Source: Hydrogenobacter hydrogenophilus | GTDB lineage: Bacteria > Aquificota > Aquificia > Aquificales > Aquificaceae | Direction of reading: 5' to 3' | Assembly: GCF_900215655.1 (NCBI RefSeq) | Contig: NZ_OBEN01000001.1 | Coordinates: 124,001-188,000 of the forward strand | DNA: 64,000 nt | Shown: positions 8,035 to 15,820 of the stretch, one piece after another | How positions within the stretch are numbered: position 1 is the first letter of the stretch | Layout of the letters: each line of letters opens with the position of its first letter | Notes under the pieces: model-generated | Seen by the model: only the letters and a program-made list of their open reading frames with translations | Told to the model about the DNA's origin: nothing | Database searches by the model: none | Position numbers and translations under genes: made by a program

Positions 8035-10403
8035 TGGAACTGAAAAAGATAGTGGATTACTGGAAGGCTTGTTGTTATCTGTCTGTAGGTATGATATACC
8101 TGTGGGACAATCCCTTGCTTAAAGAACCTCTCAGGAAAGAACATATCAAAAGAAGGCTTCTTGGACATTGGGGTGCAAGTCCCGGCATAAGCTTTACTTA
8201 TGTGCATGCTAACAGAGTCATAAACAAATATCATCTTGATTGCATATTCATACCTGGACCTGGGCACGGAGCACCAGGCTTTATAGCTCCCATATACCTT
8301 GAGGGTACTCTCAGCGAATACTACCCCCACTTTAGTCAGGATGAGGAAGGTCTTAAGAATCTTTTTAGAGCTTTTTCCTTTCCGGGGGGATTAGGAAGCC
8401 ACTGTACGCCAGATCTACCCGGCTCCATACAAGAAGGTGGAGAATTAGGCTACAGCCTTTCCCATGCCTTTGGTGCAGTGTTTGACCATCCTAACCTTAT
8501 AGCTATAACTTTGGTAGGAGATGGGGAAGCTGAAACGGGACCCTTAGCAACAGCATGGCACTGCAATAAGTTTTTAAACCCTATAAGAGATGGAGCGGTA
8601 CTGCCAGTTCTTTTGCTAAATGGCTATAAAATAAATAATCCTACTATACTTGCAAGAATTGAGGATGACGAGCTTTTAAACCTTTTCAGAGGCTACGGCT
8701 ACGAACCCAAGTTGGTGGACGGTTTGGAGAAGATGGAAGTTCACGAAAAAATGGCACAAACTATGGATTGGTGTGTTGAAAGAATACTTAGCTTTTGGGA
8801 GGAAGCAAGAACTTCTCAGAAACCTTTTAGACCTAAATGGCCTATGATCATACTCAGAATTCCCAAAGGGTGGACCGCTCCAAGAGAGGTGGACGGACAT
8901 TACATAGAAGGATACTGGAGATCCCATCAGGTTCCTATAACGGATGTGGATAAGCACCTTAAAGTTTTAGAAGAGTGGCTAAGAAGTTATGAGCCAGAGA
9001 AACTTTTTGATGAAAGAGGTAAGCTACGGGAAGACCTTAGAGACCTATCTCCTAAAGGAAGTAAAAGGATGAGTGCAAATCCTTATGCCAACGGAGGACT
9101 ACTGAGGATCCCCTTGAAACTGCCAGAACTGAAAGAGTTAGCCATTAGCGTGCAAGAGCCACTGAAAACTTTTTACGAAAACACGAGACCTTTAGGGAAG
9201 TTTCTAAGAGAAGTGATAAGGAAAAACCCCGACAACTTCCGAGTTTTTGGGCCAGACGAGACGCACTCCAACAGGCTTCATGATGTATTTGAGTTTGGTA
9301 AAGTTTGGATAGCAAATGTACTTCCAGAAGATAAAGATGAAGGGTATTTAAGTCCTTTTGGAAGAACTGTGGAGGTACTCTCCGAACATACTGTAGAAGG
9401 CTTACTTGAAGGATACATACTTACAGGAAGGCACGGGCTTTTAAACACCTATGAAGGCTTTGCTCCCATAATATCCTCTATGGTTAACCAATTTGGCAAA
9501 TGGTTGGATATAGCATCAGATGTACCGTGGAGGATGCCCATATCCTCTCTGAACCTGCTTCTTACATCAGTAGTTTGGAGGCAGGATCATAACGGTTTCA
9601 CTCATCAGGATCCGGGCTTTATAAACGCCATAGTGGACAAATGGCCCAATGTAGTAAGAGTCTACTTCCCACCTGATGCTAACACTTTGCTGTGTACTGT
9701 TTGGATGTGTCTTCAGAGCACTAACAGAATAAATATAATCATCGTGGATAAACAGAGTCATCCTCAGTATCTTGACCTACAAAGTGCCATCAAACACGCA
9801 GAAAAGGGTATAGGCATATGGGACTTTGCGAGCAATCATGTGGAAGACGAACCAGATGTGGTCGTAGCAAGCTGTGGTGATATACCAACAAAGGAAGCTA
9901 TATACGCCTGTCTTATGTTAAGGGACGCCTTTCCAGACCTAAGGATAAGGTTTGTAAATGTAGTAAACTTACTCTGTTTGACACCCAACAGCGAGCATCC
10001 TGATGGTCTCACAGATAGGGACTTTGATTCTTACTTTACAAAAGACAAGCCAGTAATATTTAACTTTCACGGATACCCATGGCTTATACACAGACTCACT
10101 TACAGAAGAACCAACCATTCAAACCTTCATGTAAGAGGCTACAGGGAGAACAGAAAGATAGGCATAGATGCAACTTACCTGACCCCATTTTTAAAGGGTA
10201 GGGGAGGCATTACCACACCTTTACAACTTGCAATACTAAACCAAATAGACCGATTCAGTATAGCTATGGATGTTGTAGAAAGAGTACCTAAGCTTCAGGG
10301 TAGAGGGGGAAGTTTTAAGGATAAGTTAAAAAACATGCAAATATCCGCTCTTGAATACGCTTACACTTACGGTGTGGATGATCCTAACTTAGAGAAGCTA
10401 TGA
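8034..10403 (+). CDS. xfp: Xylulose-5-P/fructose-6-P phosphoketolase
   Basis: 789 aa thiamine-diphosphate enzyme that cleaves xylulose-5-P or fructose-6-P with phosphate to acetyl phosphate plus glyceraldehyde-3-P or erythrose-4-P. Seen: GPGHGAPGF, the TPP-binding GDGEAETGPLATAWHCNKF, and a full-length C-terminal XFP domain (LNGYKINNPT, HQDPGFINAI). ATG 8034 overlaps the radC stop (TGATG); a GTG at 8031 is the alternative. The next gene, acetate kinase, overlaps by 4 bp (ATGA), so acetyl phosphate is probably used directly to make ATP. Confidence 0.95.
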   Translation: MELKKIVDYWKACCYLSVGMIYLWDNPLLKEPLRKEHIKRRLLGHWGASPGISFTYVHANRVINKYHLDCIFIPGPGHGAPGFIAPIYLEGTLSEYYPHFSQDEEGLKNLFRAFSFPGGLGSHCTPDLPGSIQEGGELGYSLSHAFGAVFDHPNLIAITLVGDGEAETGPLATAWHCNKFLNPIRDGAVLPVLLLNGYKINNPTILARIEDDELLNLFRGYGYEPKLVDGLEKMEVHEKMAQTMDWCVERILSFWEEARTSQKPFRPKWPMIILRIPKGWTAPREVDGHYIEGYWRSHQVPITDVDKHLKVLEEWLRSYEPEKLFDERGKLREDLRDLSPKGSKRMSANPYANGGLLRIPLKLPELKELAISVQEPLKTFYENTRPLGKFLREVIRKNPDNFRVFGPDETHSNRLHDVFEFGKVWIANVLPEDKDEGYLSPFGRTVEVLSEHTVEGLLEGYILTGRHGLLNTYEGFAPIISSMVNQFGKWLDIASDVPWRMPISSLNLLLTSVVWRQDHNGFTHQDPGFINAIVDKWPNVVRVYFPPDANTLLCTVWMCLQSTNRINIIIVDKQSHPQYLDLQSAIKHAEKGIGIWDFASNHVEDEPDVVVASCGDIPTKEAIYACLMLRDAFPDLRIRFVNVVNLLCLTPNSEHPDGLTDRDFDSYFTKDKPVIFNFHGYPWLIHRLTYRRTNHSNLHVRGYRENRKIGIDATYLTPFLKGRGGITTPLQLAILNQIDRFSIAMDVVERVPKLQGRGGSFKDKLKNMQISALEYAYTYGVDDPNLEKL

Positions 10404-11485
10404 AGCACTTCCTTGTATTCAACTACGGTAGCTCAACTTTAAAATACGCTTACTTTGAGGACCTCAAAGAGTTATACCGAAGTGTTCTAAAGGTAAGTAA
10501 GGAAGAGGATGTTCAAGGTGCGGTTAAAAAGATCCTAAATACTGTAGAAAAAGAAAAGGTTGATGTGATAGTCCACAGAGTGGTCCACGGAAAAGACTTA
10601 GACTCTCCTTTGCTTATAGACAGGAAAGGACTGCAAATACTTAAAGAACTGGTAACTTTTGACCCCATTCACAACGCCTTTGCCATCATTGGCGTAGAAG
10701 CATGTCTAAAAGATCTGGCAGATGTACCCCAGTATGCGGTTTTTGACACATCTTTTTTCAAACACCTTCCCTTTACATCAAAAGCTTACGCTCTACCTAT
10801 GAGACTTTATAAGGAAGGAATTAGAAGGTACGGTTTTCATGGTATATCTTACTCGTACCTTCTTAAAGAAACTGCAAAGCTAATGGGAAAGAGCGCAGAT
10901 GAGCTCAGCGTTATAATGCTTCATCTTGGCAGTGGTGCAAGTGCGTGTGCTGTGCATAAAGGCAAACCCGTAGATACTTCTATGGGAATGACACCTTTAG
11001 AAGGTTTAGTTATGCTTACAAGAGCAGGTGATCTTGATCCGGGTGTTGTGCTTGAGCTTCTCAAAAAGGGTAATACTTTGCAGGATTTGGAACACTTTCT
11101 TTACAGAGAGTGTGGAATAAAGGGGTTGACACATACGGAGGATATGCGCCAGCTTATACAGAACGCCAAAGAAGGAAACAGGATCGCTAAGCAGGCACTT
11201 GATTTATATGTACATAGGATAAAAAAATACATAGGTGCTTACTATGTGCTACTTGAAGAGCTTGATGCTTTGGTATTCTCCGGAGGCGTAGGAGAGAACA
11301 GTCCTGAAGTTAGAAGCTTAGTATGTAATGGATTAGAGAAACTTGGTATAATCATAGAAGAGGAGATGAACATAAAGAATGAACCTTACATAAACAGTAA
11401 GAAAAGTAAGGTTAAGGTTCTTGTTATAAAAACTGACGAAGAGCTTGAAATGGTAAGGCAGGTCAAACAGGCTCTGAAGGTTTAA
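10400..11485 (+). CDS. ackA: Acetate kinase (divergent, short)
   Basis: 361 aa versus about 400 for typical AckA. It would transfer phosphate between acetyl-P and ADP. Family signatures are recognisable: FNYGSSTLKYAYF, VHRVVHGKD, RRYGFHGISY, DTSMGMTPLEGL, TRAGDLDPG and FSGGVGENSPEVR. Some normally conserved positions differ: the family FDTAFHxTMP reads FDTSFFKHLP, and HLGNGAS reads HLGSGAS. It is translationally coupled to phosphoketolase, which supports the function. A related carboxylate kinase is less likely. Confidence 0.87.
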   Translation: MKHFLVFNYGSSTLKYAYFEDLKELYRSVLKVSKEEDVQGAVKKILNTVEKEKVDVIVHRVVHGKDLDSPLLIDRKGLQILKELVTFDPIHNAFAIIGVEACLKDLADVPQYAVFDTSFFKHLPFTSKAYALPMRLYKEGIRRYGFHGISYSYLLKETAKLMGKSADELSVIMLHLGSGASACAVHKGKPVDTSMGMTPLEGLVMLTRAGDLDPGVVLELLKKGNTLQDLEHFLYRECGIKGLTHTEDMRQLIQNAKEGNRIAKQALDLYVHRIKKYIGAYYVLLEELDALVFSGGVGENSPEVRSLVCNGLEKLGIIIEEEMNIKNEPYINSKKSKVKVLVIKTDEELEMVRQVKQALKV

Positions 11486-11490
11486 AAGCG

Positions 11491-12360
11491 ATGACCCTTC
11501 TTTTAGATGGAAAGACTCTATCAGAAAACATAAGAGAAGAGATAAGTAAAAGGGTAAAAGCTATAACTTCAAAAGGATACAGGGAACCCACCTTGGCTGT
11601 AGTTTTGGTGGGTAATGATCCTGCAAGTCATATATATGTCAGGAACAAGCGGAAAGCATGCCAAAAGGTAGGGATAAGATCCCTTTTTTATCATCTTCCT
11701 GAGAACACTACAACACCGGAACTCCTTGACCTGATAGCATACCTCAACAGTGAAGAAAAAGTAGATGGTATACTTGTCCAACTACCGCTACCTGAACACA
11801 TATCCCAGCAAGAAGTGATACTTTCCGTATCCCCAAGAAAGGATGTGGACGGCTTTCATCCTGAAAACATGGGAAAATTAGTGGCTCGCATAGAAGGGGG
11901 GTTTATTCCTTGCACACCCCTTGGTATAGACCTACTTTTAAAACACTACCGTATAGACCCAAAAGGAAAGGATGTGGTGATAGTGGGTGCTGGCTTCATA
12001 GTAGGCAGACCTTTGGCACTTTTGATGCTGTGGAGAGATGCAACGGTGTCTGTATGCCACATACACACAAAAGATATAACAGTATACACTAAGAAAGCGG
12101 ATATACTTATATCAGCAACTGGCGTACCACACCTTATAAAGGGGGACATGATAAAAGAAGGTGCTGTTGTAATAGATGTGGGCATATCCAAATTAGGAGA
12201 TAAAGTGGTGGGAGATGTAGACTTTGATAGTGTAAAACACAAAGTAAGTGCCATAACCCCAGTACCGGGTGGGGTAGGTCCAATGACCATAACAGCCCTA
12301 CTTTTAAACACTCTACAAGCTTACGAACAAAACATGGGATTAAAGGATGTGGGTCTTTGA
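11491..12360 (+). CDS. folD: Bifunctional methylene-THF dehydrogenase/cyclohydrolase
   Basis: 289 aa. It interconverts 5,10-methylene-, methenyl- and 10-formyl-tetrahydrofolate. Seen: YVRNKRKACQKVGI with the catalytic Lys, DGILVQLPLP, DVDGFHPENMG and TPVPGGVGPMT. The dinucleotide-binding motif, usually GRSxxVGxP, reads GAGFIVGRP; the lost Arg could influence NADP versus NAD preference (inference). It starts 6 bp after ackA and overlaps the following methyltransferase by 14 bp. Confidence 0.95.
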   Translation: MTLLLDGKTLSENIREEISKRVKAITSKGYREPTLAVVLVGNDPASHIYVRNKRKACQKVGIRSLFYHLPENTTTPELLDLIAYLNSEEKVDGILVQLPLPEHISQQEVILSVSPRKDVDGFHPENMGKLVARIEGGFIPCTPLGIDLLLKHYRIDPKGKDVVIVGAGFIVGRPLALLMLWRDATVSVCHIHTKDITVYTKKADILISATGVPHLIKGDMIKEGAVVIDVGISKLGDKVVGDVDFDSVKHKVSAITPVPGGVGPMTITALLLNTLQAYEQNMGLKDVGL

Positions 12361-12994
12361 TGAGTACGCACAAGCATATGACCTTTGGTACGAAAAGCCC
12401 TTTGGAATGTCTGCATATAGGCTAGAGCTTGAGTGTCTCAGAAAACTTTACCAGCAGTCTGAAACCTCCTTAGAGATAGGAGTAGGAAGTGGGCGTTTTG
12501 CTTCCGCTTTGGGTGTGCGCTACGGCGTGGATACATCAAAAGAGCTTCTTAAGATGGCACTAAAAAGAGGCGTAAAGGGAGTATTGGGCAAAGCAGAAGA
12601 TCTGCCTTTTAAAGAAGGTATCTTTGATGGGGTCTTAATAGTGGTTTCTCTGTGCTTTTTTGAAGATCCTGTAGCTTCTCTAAAAGAAGCCAATAGAGTG
12701 CTCAAAGCTGAGGGTTCTTTGTTGTTGGGACTTGTGCTTTCGGAAAGTCCTTGGGCAGAGTTTTACAGAGACAAGGCTAAAAAAGGACATCCCATATATA
12801 GCAGTGCAAAATTCTACACTTATAGCCAAATTATCACTTTTTTAGAGAATGCTGGATTTGGATCTGACAGAGTTTTCACCACCCTCTTTGAGGAACCGCA
12901 GGATGAGAAACCTATAAAGACTAAGGAAATAAGGGAAGGCTTTTGGAAAGAGGGTGGTTTCTTTTGCATAAGCTCAAAAAAGCTATCTCTTTAG
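12347..12994 (+). CDS. Class I SAM-dependent methyltransferase, substrate unknown
   Basis: 215 aa. SAM-binding motif I reads [15 protein letters not shown] (about residues 42-56), acidic motif [11 protein letters not shown], then [14 protein letters not shown] and [12 protein letters not shown] as in UbiE/Methyltransf_11 proteins. The substrate cannot be inferred. The start overlaps folD, and the 3' end overlaps convergent fabZ by 12 bp. Confidence 0.85.
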   Translation: MWVFDEYAQAYDLWYEKPFGMSAYRLELECLRKLYQQSETSLEIGVGSGRFASALGVRYGVDTSKELLKMALKRGVKGVLGKAEDLPFKEGIFDGVLIVVSLCFFEDPVASLKEANRVLKAEGSLLLGLVLSESPWAEFYRDKAKKGHPIYSSAKFYTYSQIITFLENAGFGSDRVFTTLFEEPQDEKPIKTKEIREGFWKEGGFFCISSKKLSL

Positions 12995-13432
12995 GTCTTT
13001 TAGTTCTCTTGCTGCTGCGTAAAGGATCGCTTCTGCTACAATCTGACCGTCAACGGTCGCTTTACCCTTCATCTTGGAGAGAGCTTTTTTGAGAGATATC
13101 ACTTCCAACTCAAGAAGAAGCTGGTCTCCCGGATAGACGGGTTTTTTGAACCTCGCGTCATCTATACCAGCAAAGACGATTGCATACTTGCCTATCTCCA
13201 AGCCAAGAGACTTTATCATGAGAATGCCACCCACCTGTGCCATGGCTTCAAGAATATACACACCCGGCATCAGGGGAAATCCTGGAAAGTGTCCCTGAAA
13301 GTAAGGTTCATTAGCTGAAACATTCTTTAGTCCAACTATACGCTTTCCCAGTTCTATCTCAAGTATCCTGTCCGCAAGAAGAAGTGGATACCTGTGCGGT
13401 AGGACCTCCATTATTTCTCTTGTATCCATCAT
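12983..13432 (-). CDS. fabZ: 3-hydroxyacyl-ACP dehydratase FabZ
   Basis: 149 aa hot-dog enzyme of fatty-acid elongation. [15 protein letters not shown] and [14 protein letters not shown] (catalytic His) are followed by [10 protein letters not shown] (catalytic Glu). Three ATG codons are adjacent at the start (13435, 13432, and a third one codon further in frame after ATG-ATG-GAT context). The one at 13432 lies 7 bp after TATAAT (13440-13445, minus), matching the leaderless geometry seen elsewhere, so I chose it. Confidence 0.95.
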   Translation of the reverse strand: MMDTREIMEVLPHRYPLLLADRILEIELGKRIVGLKNVSANEPYFQGHFPGFPLMPGVYILEAMAQVGGILMIKSLGLEIGKYAIVFAGIDDARFKKPVYPGDQLLLELEVISLKKALSKMKGKATVDGQIVAEAILYAAARELKDLKR

Positions 13433-13439
13433 CATATCA

Positions 13440-13445
13440 ATTATA
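13440..13445 (-). promoter_or_regulatory. -10 element of fabZ
   Basis: Perfect TATAAT on the minus strand, 7 bp before ATG 13432; predicts a leaderless fabZ mRNA. Confidence 0.5.
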
Positions 13446-13478
13446 AAGCCTATTCATAAAAAATTCATCTTTTTTGTA

Positions 13479-13509
13479 TATAATTACAGTTTAAATTTCA
13501 TTTGGAGGT
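13479..13509 (+). promoter_or_regulatory. -10 element and ribosome binding site of the cytochrome c gene
   Basis: TATAAT at 13479-13484 would start transcription near 13491. A strong GGAGGT (13504-13509) lies 6 bp before ATG 13516. This gene therefore has a conventional leader. Confidence 0.6.
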
Positions 13510-13515
13510 AGAACT

Positions 13516-14001
13516 ATGAAGACGGTACTTTTGAGCGGAATTCTCAGCATTGCCCTTCTTGCGTCTTGTCAAAAAATGGAGACGCAGCAGGCAGAACAGC
13601 CAGCACAACCAGCACAACCTGCGCAACCTGCCCAACAAGCACAACCCGCACAGCCATCTCAACCAGCTCAACCTGAACAGCAGAAGCAAGAACAACCAGC
13701 CAAGCCTTCTGGTGAGCAAAAGCCTGCGGAACAAAAATCTCAAGGACCTGCCAAAGATATGACTGCTTTGGCCCAGCAAAAAGGCTGTTTTGCCTGTCAC
13801 GACATAAACACCAAAAAAGTAGGACCAGCTTATAAAGATGTTGCCAAAAAGTTTGCAGGTCAGCCGGGAGCTGTTGATGAGCTTGCCAAGAGAATTAAGA
13901 ATGGAGGAGTAGGAACTTGGGGACAGGTTCCTATGCCTCCGCAGAATGTGACTGACGAAGAAGCTAAGGAACTCGCCCAGTGGATTCTTTCTCTAAAATA
14001 A
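13516..14001 (+). CDS. Lipid-anchored class I cytochrome c with Pro-Ala-Gln linker
   Basis: 161 aa. The lipoprotein signal SIALLASC puts the lipidated Cys at residue 18. Residues ~20-80 are a low-complexity PAQ-type linker. The haem domain has C91-F-A-C94-H95 and the distal ligand Met140 in VPMPPQNVTD. From memory this domain closely resembles soluble cytochrome c-552 of Hydrogenobacter thermophilus, here tethered to a membrane, perhaps to shuttle electrons between the bc1 complex and an oxidase or reductase within reach of the linker. It is immediately followed by the Cys-Cys protein and the ArsA-like gene. Confidence 0.93.
   Translation: MKTVLLSGILSIALLASCQKMETQQAEQPAQPAQPAQPAQQAQPAQPSQPAQPEQQKQEQPAKPSGEQKPAEQKSQGPAKDMTALAQQKGCFACHDINTKKVGPAYKDVAKKFAGQPGAVDELAKRIKNGGVGTWGQVPMPPQNVTDEEAKELAQWILSLK
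13591..13690 (+). repeat. Degenerate tandem repeat encoding the PAQ linker
   Basis: Imperfect 9-base units of the type caacctgcg/caaccagca repeat about ten times, encoding Gln-Pro-Ala. The repeat number is likely to vary between strains. Confidence 0.7.
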
Positions 14002-14234
14002 AGTCTCACTTTTTAGGTTTTGTTGAGCTGCACTTTAAGAAGCCTGTAGAGGTGTCCTGCTCTTATCTGAGGGACACCCTTTTGTTTTTCCTTTTTGCAG
14101 AATATTTTGGGCTTGACAACCCTTTAGGTATCTACGCTCTTGACCTTTACCCATACCTACTTGAGGAGTTCCACCTTTGGCACAGGAGCATAGGTATAGA
14201 GAAAAGTGGCTTTAACATATTCCCATGCTGTTAA
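13980..14234 (+). CDS. Small protein ending in Cys-Cys, partner of ArsA-like ATPase
   Basis: Up to 84 aa if GTG 13980 (inside the cytochrome gene) is used; a TTG just after the cytochrome stop would give about 70 aa. The C-terminus is IFPCC-stop. It is rich in aromatic residues, with a hydrophobic stretch SYLRDTLLFFLFAEYFGL. I recall a small family named cory-CC-star proteins, of similar size, ending in Cys-Cys and encoded next to ArsA-type ATPases; this fits but needs a model search. The last 10 bases overlap the ATPase start, so the pair is coupled. Confidence 0.6.
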   Translation: MDSFSKIKSHFLGFVELHFKKPVEVSCSYLRDTLLFFLFAEYFGLDNPLGIYALDLYPYLLEEFHLWHRSIGIEKSGFNIFPCC

Positions 14235-15046
14235 GGGTAGTACTTTTTGGTGGTAAAGGTGGCGTTGGTAAAAGCACCTTAGCATGTGCTACAGCCCTTA
14301 AATTATCAGAGCATCATAAAACCCTATTGCTTTCTATAGATCCCGCTCACTCCCTTTCGGGTATACTTCAGACAAAGATAGGTTCTGAGATTTCTAAAAT
14401 AACACACAACCTTTATGCACAGGAGTTATCAGCGGAGGAACTCGTAGAAAAATATTCAAATAAAGTCCTTTCTGCTTTAAAGGAAGTTATTCCCACATTG
14501 AGATCAGGACTTGAAGAGTATACAAAACAATTAAGGTATTCACCTACTGCTTTAGAAACAGCTTTACTTGACCGTTTAGTCGACTATTTTGAAGAACCCT
14601 TTGACTTCATAATACTAGATAGCGCTCCTACAGGGCAGATGGTGAGATTTTTTTATACCATGAACTCACTGGAAAATTGGTTTTCTTTTCTTGAAAAGAT
14701 AGCAGAAGAAAAGCAAAAGCTTGAAAGTTTTATGGGAAGGAAAGATAGTCTTATTGAACTGTTAAGAAGTAGAAAGGAGAGAGTAAAAAAGGTTATAAAG
14801 GTATTAAGAGAAAAAGCCATTATATTTGCAGTTACTAACGAAGATCCGCTGTCTATAGAAGAAGGGGATAGCCTTCAGAAGCATCTTAGGGACTTTAAGG
14901 TGTATAAGGTGATAAATAGGTGCAGGCTTGAAGAAACACCTTCCCTTAAGATCCCATACTTAGAAAATCCTTTTGGTATTGAAAACTTACGAAAGCTTCG
15001 TATAGATGATCTTGTAAAAGTTATTGTTTCCACTGAGTCCGTTTGA
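14225..15046 (+). CDS. ArsA/Get3-like ATPase
   Basis: 273 aa deviant-Walker P-loop ATPase. Walker A GGKGGVGKST (9-18), switch I DPAHSL (39-44) and switch II DSAPTGQMVR (132-141) match ArsA/Get3 proteins, in which a dimer uses ATP to move or shield a client. It is a single-domain version with no obvious arsenite-binding cysteines; no arsenic genes are nearby. The coupled Cys-Cys protein and the upstream lipoprotein cytochrome suggest a role in metal, haem or membrane-protein handling (inference). Confidence 0.85.
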   Translation: MLLRVVLFGGKGGVGKSTLACATALKLSEHHKTLLLSIDPAHSLSGILQTKIGSEISKITHNLYAQELSAEELVEKYSNKVLSALKEVIPTLRSGLEEYTKQLRYSPTALETALLDRLVDYFEEPFDFIILDSAPTGQMVRFFYTMNSLENWFSFLEKIAEEKQKLESFMGRKDSLIELLRSRKERVKKVIKVLREKAIIFAVTNEDPLSIEEGDSLQKHLRDFKVYKVINRCRLEETPSLKIPYLENPFGIENLRKLRIDDLVKVIVSTESV

Positions 15047-15172
15047 AAAATCCCAGAACAAGCAATAAGAAGCATTTTCGCTAACTCATAGCTCATCACC
15101 CTGTCCCATCTGACTCCGTTCTTCATCGCGTCCCTTACATACCTTCTTTTTTAATTTTTACGAAAAAAACAC
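15047..15172. other. Intergenic region between convergent genes
   Basis: 126 bp between the ArsA-like gene and pgl. No convincing hairpin-plus-T terminator is seen. A minus-strand frame with coding-like appearance (see rejected items) starts here but has no credible complete gene. Confidence 0.4.
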
Positions 15173-15820
15173 TCAGAAAAGCGTCAGGTCTGTGAATATC
15201 AGTACGCTCCTGCGTGGTTTTATCCTTGAGGCGGGTATGTCTTCGCAGGTTAGTAGCTTTTTTAAGACATCTCTCTTATCCTCACCTTTTATAAAAAATA
15301 CAACCTTTTCTGAGAGATTTATAAACTCTTCTGTTAGACTGAGCCTTATAAGACCGTCGGGGGATGTGCTCACGCAGACCTCTCTGGTTATCCTTCTGCA
15401 TTCGGTATTAGGAAATAAAGATGCGGTATGACCGTCTTTGCCCACACCCAGAAGAACCAAGTCAAGACATCCAAGGCTTTGGAGCTTTTGGGAGTACATT
15501 AGGGCGCTTTGGTCAGGTGGCAATGATGTGTCAAAGCAGTTTATACCCTCAAAAAAAGGCTTGAGGTTTTTGCAGTTGCTCCTGTCATCTTCAACAGGAA
15601 CATACCTCTCGTCGGTTAGGAACAGGTTAATCTTGGTCCAGTCCCTTTGAAGGTTTGAGAGAATACTGTATGCTCCTAAGGGGGTTTTGCCACCAGCCAA
15701 GGCTACATTAAAACTGCCTTTTTTGTTGATAAATACACGTGCCAAGCGTATGATGTAGTGAGCAACTCTACTATCTATATTCTTATTGGTGAGGATCTTA
15801 TAAAATCCACACCTTTCCAT
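15173..15820 (-). CDS. pgl: 6-phosphogluconolactonase
   Basis: 215 aa. It hydrolyses 6-phosphogluconolactone, the second step of the oxidative pentose phosphate pathway. Seen: VALAGGKTPLGAYSIL, LFLTDERYVPVEDDRSN and LLGVGKDGHTASLFP, the signatures of the DevB/SOL family. It is last in the gnd-zwf-pgl run and overlaps zwf by 23 bp. Confidence 0.95.
   Translation of the reverse strand: MERCGFYKILTNKNIDSRVAHYIIRLARVFINKKGSFNVALAGGKTPLGAYSILSNLQRDWTKINLFLTDERYVPVEDDRSNCKNLKPFFEGINCFDTSLPPDQSALMYSQKLQSLGCLDLVLLGVGKDGHTASLFPNTECRRITREVCVSTSPDGLIRLSLTEEFINLSEKVVFFIKGEDKRDVLKKLLTCEDIPASRIKPRRSVLIFTDLTLF

Noticed and set aside
13591-13690. Tandem repeats considered as a CRISPR array or mobile element
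   Set aside because: They are in frame, encode Pro-Ala-Gln, and lack uniform repeats with unique spacers.
14875-15126. Minus-strand frame with protein-like start (RDAMKNGVRWDRVMSYEL)
   Set aside because: The front part looks protein-like but lies in the short intergenic gap, while the rest is antisense to the well-supported ArsA-like gene. It has no promoter or RBS of quality. It may be a tiny remnant; I cannot support a gene.
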